A stretch of DNA of 7,831 nucleotides. It comes from CAYLWW01 sp964387585. GTDB taxonomy: Bacteria; Pseudomonadota; Alphaproteobacteria; Rickettsiales; Midichloriaceae. The stretch is taken from the NCBI GenBank assembly GCA_964387585.1, contig CAYLWW010000068.1, positions 1 to 7,831 on the forward strand, written 5' to 3'. This document shows, piece by piece, positions 4,907 to 7,831 of this stretch. Both the position numbers and the translations under genes were made by a program. Under the pieces are notes generated by a model that worked only from the letters and a program-made list of their open reading frames with translations, was not told where the DNA came from and made no database searches. Numbering within the stretch: the stretch's first letter is position 1; every line of letters begins with the position of its first letter.

Positions 4907-7673
4907 ATATAGTTTCGTTGTGATCCTGTCCTAATAGAGCAGACTGGTGATTGTCATAATCGAAATTATGTAACAATTGATCATAACTTTTTCTTTGTTC
5001 TAAATAACCAAAATCTGAAGAATTGTTATTACTCTGATTTTCAAATAAAAAGTGTACACCTGATGAATCTACATTCAATAGCTCATTTTCAACTAATTTT
5101 GAATGAAGTTCTATAGCTTTTTCTTGAGATACCCGTTTACCAGTTAAATACAGGATAAAGTTTTCAATTACTTCCGCACCACAGTTATTATACTTTTGCT
5201 GTTCTATTACTTGTTGTCTAAATTGTAAATTCTTTCCAAGATGTTCAATAATCCCTCTTTCTAACTCCGCTAACAAAATATGATTTATAGGTTTGTTTTC
5301 AGGATCAGAATATATTACCTCAAAACTTTTATTATTATTTTTGAAAATTAGGCTTACCCAATGTTTGTTTTCAATATTATACGGAACTAAAATTATATCA
5401 CATTCTTTAGTATGTAACTTAGCTATCTCTTCTATTATTTTGTCTATATCTGCATTTTCAGAACTTAATTGATATTTTGCTGGTAACATTTTTATTTTTT
5501 CTCTTAATTCATGCCCTAGGTCTTTTATTCTAAGCTGAAGAATTTTTTCAATTCCTTCACTATAGTATTTATTAAACCATTCATTATAGGGTAAATTATA
5601 GCTATTATTCTCCTCATTATTAGTACCGCTGCCAGAAAGATTATCTCCCTTAGATATTTCCTTATATTTTATGTCAACTGTTTTATCTTGAGAAACATTT
5701 ACTCCAATTACAATAACATCCATTTCTTTAATAAGGCTGTTTGTATACTCTTGAGTTTTAACCTGCTCAACTGCTACTGTAGCATTTTTATTATACTTTA
5801 GCTCTATTACAATTCCTTTTTGATTTAGTTTGTCTATAAACATTATGTCGGCTACTCCCTTACCAAGGTGTATTTCTGTACCGAATTTAGATATTGATTT
5901 GAGCTGAAGTGTAATGTAAGACATCACACAATGTATAAGATCTTCATTACCATGAAAAGTTTGCCCTGTCTCATCGACTTTAAAATTCCTATCTTTAATT
6001 TTTTCAAATTTAGGAAATTTTGCTAATAGGCTTGCAAATGATTCTTGAAAACTTTTTTTAGCTTTATCTGTACTCGATTTATTTTTAGAATCAAGAATTT
6101 TTTGTAACTCATTTGTAACATTAGTAAACAGTTCTGTAGGTATATTGTACTGTTGTTTGTAATATTCCAATAATTTTTTCTGGAATTCAGTTTTTATTTC
6201 ATAGTTTGGCAATTTAAATCCGCCTTTCTCAGAAATAGTTAAGTATCCAGCAGAGAATAAGTAAGAGAATAGTAAATCAGCAACTGTTTCATCAATTTTG
6301 CAATTAGAGCTTAAATTTATTACTTCTTTTAATATTTTAAAATCGTTAGAACTAATTTGTTCAATTAAATTAAATTGTAATGATCCTTTATCTTCTATTA
6401 AGCGATCTATTTTATTTTTTATTAAAGGATTTTTAAATAAATCCTTTATAAAATCTATATTTCCGCTTTCTTCCCAGTAATTTTTAAGAATTTCGCTTTT
6501 AAGCATGCTAACATCATTTATGCTTTTATTATGATGCACACGAAAATTTTTTAAACAATGGACCATGGACCATGGATTATATATTTTAGTACCTTTGCTA
6601 TTATAACCATCGTACCACTCTCTAATATCTTGAGATAAATCATTTGGCACATCATACTGATATAATAGATTTTGTACTTCTTCTTCAGTAAACCCATAAT
6701 ATTGGGCAAATTCTTTATTTAATATGTTATATTCACTTAAATTATTTAATCCAGAAAACAGGTTAGCTTTCGCTATTCTGAACACTCCAGTTATTAATCC
6801 CTTTTGTAAATAATCGTTGCCTTTAAAAGTAGCTTCGTTGATACCCCTAAAAAGCTCTACTATCTTTTGTGACTCTTCACATCCTAATTTAATATAAGAA
6901 TCGTTTATTGCAGCATCATACTCATCAATTAGGATAAAAGAGTTTTGATTGAAGTGAAGATGTAATAATTTGCTTAAAAATTTTAATCCCATTTTTAATG
7001 CTTGTTTATCTAAATTATCTGAAAAATAGTTTTCTAATTGTTTTTTGTGAGCAGTAGTTAACGTTTTTTCCGATTCATTTAAATATTTTTCTAAATATTT
7101 ATTATTAGCATAAAGATTAACTATTTGCTGTTTAATACTAGTTTCAACCTCCGTATAGCTACTTCCTTTTGTATCCTTAAAATCAATTGCTATTACTGGG
7201 AATTTACCCTGATATTTTGTTACTATATCTTGATGTTTAGAAATTTTTAGAGGCTTTAATGTTTTTGTTGTATTTAAATTATCAACTACATCTCCTCCCT
7301 TAAAGAATTTAAGATTTTCACCTATTTTAATCTTTCCAATTTTACCTTCAGCATCTGCTTCGTTACTTAAAAATGTTTTAATCATGTCTAGATTAATGCT
7401 CTTGCCCCATCTTCTTGGAAAGGTCATTAGCAATGTTTCACCTTCATTTTCTATAAAATCTTTTATTAGCAAGCTTTTATCAACGAATACAGTACTTTCC
7501 CACGCAAGTTTTTTAAAATTACTCGCTCCTATTGCTGTTTTAGCTAACGCAGGTTTACTAACTTCGCTGTCTTTTAGATGATTCGATTCGGGCGTAGAAT
7601 AATGACGAACAGTATTCTGAATAAAATCGAGTATCTTGTTTTTTTCTTTCCATAAAGCATTTAAACGTTTCAT
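4905..7673 (-). CDS. AAA-ATPase-like / PD-(D/E)XK nuclease / Ulp1-like protease fusion
   Basis: A 922-residue multidomain protein. Residues about 48-370 match the AAA-ATPase-like family (Pfam PF09820 type): FVDKSLLI, Walker A TFPRRWGKS (84-92), Walker B ILIDEYDA (247-254), FSGLNNLSEYNIL, WYDGY (353-357) and NPWS. Residues about 560-650 form the usual companion PD-(D/E)XK nuclease (PF08011 type), with E600, D609 (GVADIMF), E624-x-K626 (IELKY) and Q637. A CE-clan cysteine protease of the Ulp1 type follows at about 728-863: H771 (HW), D790 (YSDP), Q825 and C831 (QQKYNNCG), with the Gln-to-Cys distance matching Ulp1. The first two domains are a common pair; a CE protease on the end is not. Nuclease plus CE-protease modules recall Rickettsiales cytoplasmic-incompatibility-type toxins. 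The ATG at 7673 was preferred to a TTG at 7694, which would leave almost no leader after the promoter. No signal peptide or membrane segment is seen. Domains are confident; the toxin role is inference. Confidence 0.85.
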   Translation of the reverse strand: MKRLNALWKEKNKILDFIQNTVRHYSTPESNHLKDSEVSKPALAKTAIGASNFKKLAWESTVFVDKSLLIKDFIENEGETLLMTFPRRWGKSINLDMIKTFLSNEADAEGKIGKIKIGENLKFFKGGDVVDNLNTTKTLKPLKISKHQDIVTKYQGKFPVIAIDFKDTKGSSYTEVETSIKQQIVNLYANNKYLEKYLNESEKTLTTAHKKQLENYFSDNLDKQALKMGLKFLSKLLHLHFNQNSFILIDEYDAAINDSYIKLGCEESQKIVELFRGINEATFKGNDYLQKGLITGVFRIAKANLFSGLNNLSEYNILNKEFAQYYGFTEEEVQNLLYQYDVPNDLSQDIREWYDGYNSKGTKIYNPWSMVHCLKNFRVHHNKSINDVSMLKSEILKNYWEESGNIDFIKDLFKNPLIKNKIDRLIEDKGSLQFNLIEQISSNDFKILKEVINLSSNCKIDETVADLLFSYLFSAGYLTISEKGGFKLPNYEIKTEFQKKLLEYYKQQYNIPTELFTNVTNELQKILDSKNKSSTDKAKKSFQESFASLLAKFPKFEKIKDRNFKVDETGQTFHGNEDLIHCVMSYITLQLKSISKFGTEIHLGKGVADIMFIDKLNQKGIVIELKYNKNATVAVEQVKTQEYTNSLIKEMDVIVIGVNVSQDKTVDIKYKEISKGDNLSGSGTNNEENNSYNLPYNEWFNKYYSEGIEKILQLRIKDLGHELREKIKMLPAKYQLSSENADIDKIIEEIAKLHTKECDIILVPYNIENKHWVSLIFKNNNKSFEVIYSDPENKPINHILLAELERGIIEHLGKNLQFRQQVIEQQKYNNCGAEVIENFILYLTGKRVSQEKAIELHSKLVENELLNVDSSGVHFLFENQSNNNSSDFGYLEQRKSYDQLLHNFDYDNHQSALLGQDHNETI

Positions 7674-7685
7674 AAAATCACAATT

Positions 7686-7708
7686 TAATAACAATTAAGC
7701 TGTTATTA
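7686..7708. promoter_or_regulatory. Possible operator at the start of the fusion gene
   Basis: TAATAACA (7686-7693) and TGTTATTA (7701-7708) form an 8-bp perfect inverted repeat with a 7-base centre. It covers part of the -10 box and the predicted start site, a usual place for a repressor site. The half-site TGTTAT resembles the TGTGTTAT motif upstream of the tandem-HTH gene, so a shared regulator is conceivable. Confidence 0.35.
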
Positions 7709-7733
7709 TAAGTATATTTTTATTTTTTTACAA
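7705..7733 (-). promoter_or_regulatory. Promoter of the fusion gene
   Basis: Perfect TATAAT on the minus strand (7710-7705) lies 17 bases after TTGTAA (7733-7728), a four-of-six -35 match. Transcription should start near 7698, leaving about 25 nt before the ATG at 7673. The gene therefore appears to be expressed on its own and not from an upstream operon. Confidence 0.55.
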
Positions 7734-7750
7734 ATGCTTTGATTAACTCA

Positions 7751-7785
7751 TTATAAATTTAAGGATAGTATCTACTAATTTATAA
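7751..7785. repeat. 9-bp A/T-only inverted repeat at the window end
   Basis: TTATAAATT and AATTTATAA flank a 17-base loop. No T-tract follows on either strand. Such a repeat is easily produced by chance in DNA this rich in A/T. It may mark the 3' end of a gene lying beyond the window. Confidence 0.2.
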
Positions 7786-7831
7786 GTTTGAAGACAGCTA
7801 AAAACCACTCAAAAAACCTGTGTACTAAATC

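Noticed and set aside
6554..6574. Short tandem repeat of ATGGACC within the fusion gene, creating nested CCATGG sites
   Set aside because: It encodes the NPWS motif and following residues, normal for the AAA-ATPase-like family with no change of length, so the repetition looks coincidental.
7384..7581. Plus-strand 65-codon open frame that looks hydrophobic and membrane-like
   Set aside because: It lies opposite the Walker A region of the fusion gene, where conserved codons fix the complementary strand; there is no promoter or ribosome site.
7775..7831. A minus-strand frame open from the window edge for 18 codons to a TAG (ending FKLIN), possibly the tail of an upstream gene
   Set aside because: Eighteen open codons are expected by chance often enough, and the peptide matches nothing I recognise. 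Sequence beyond the window is needed to judge it.
1..7831. tRNA, rRNA or CRISPR array
   Set aside because: No cloverleaf-like segment, no rRNA-like stretch and no regular repeat-spacer pattern was found on either strand.

Overview
The window looks like the replication and partition core of an AT-rich plasmid from an intracellular alphaproteobacterium, most likely Rickettsia or a close relative in Rickettsiales. The grounds are the strong A/T bias, the Asn/Lys/Ile-rich proteins, and the gene set: a large plasmid Rep protein of the kind called 'DnaA-like' on Rickettsia plasmids, a ParA, a small ribbon-helix-helix partner, an XRE-type regulator and a giant AAA-like/PD-(D/E)XK/Ulp1-like protein. 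This placement is by recognition, not by a search.

All five confident genes lie on the minus strand. Reading in that direction, from right to left: (1) a 922-residue fusion protein (7673-4905) with an AAA-ATPase-like domain, a PD-(D/E)XK nuclease domain and a CE-clan (Ulp1-like) cysteine protease domain, transcribed from its own promoter; (2) a 448-bp gene-free region (4904-4457) with a 14-bp perfect inverted repeat, a second 8-bp inverted repeat, five GTGATA-type repeats spaced at near whole helical turns, and the parA promoter; (3) a type Ib-like partition operon, parA (4456-3821) overlapping a ParG-like gene (3828-3532); (4) a 93-bp spacer with TGTGTTAT motifs and a hairpin; (5) a 165-residue regulator made of two tandem copies of one HTH unit (3438-2941); (6) a 264-bp Rep leader region; (7) the Rep gene (2676-49).

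The parts form a maintenance module. Rep would open the origin, ParA and the RHH protein would segregate copies using the repeats upstream of parA, and the tandem-HTH protein is a plausible regulator. The Rep leader region carries, on the opposite strand, a near-consensus promoter, three hairpins and an intrinsic terminator. It therefore probably encodes an antisense RNA of about 120 nt fully complementary to the predicted Rep leader, a classic layout for copy-number control.

The fusion protein is the accessory cargo. Its nuclease and deubiquitinase/deSUMOylase-like modules are the two catalytic types found in the B proteins of Wolbachia cytoplasmic-incompatibility operons and in related Rickettsiales modular toxins. 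All the expected catalytic residues can be placed, but no antidote gene is visible in the window. The remaining shorter reading frames on the plus strand are antisense shadows of these genes and are not annotated, apart from one speculative 26-codon cationic mini-ORF at 4792-4872.
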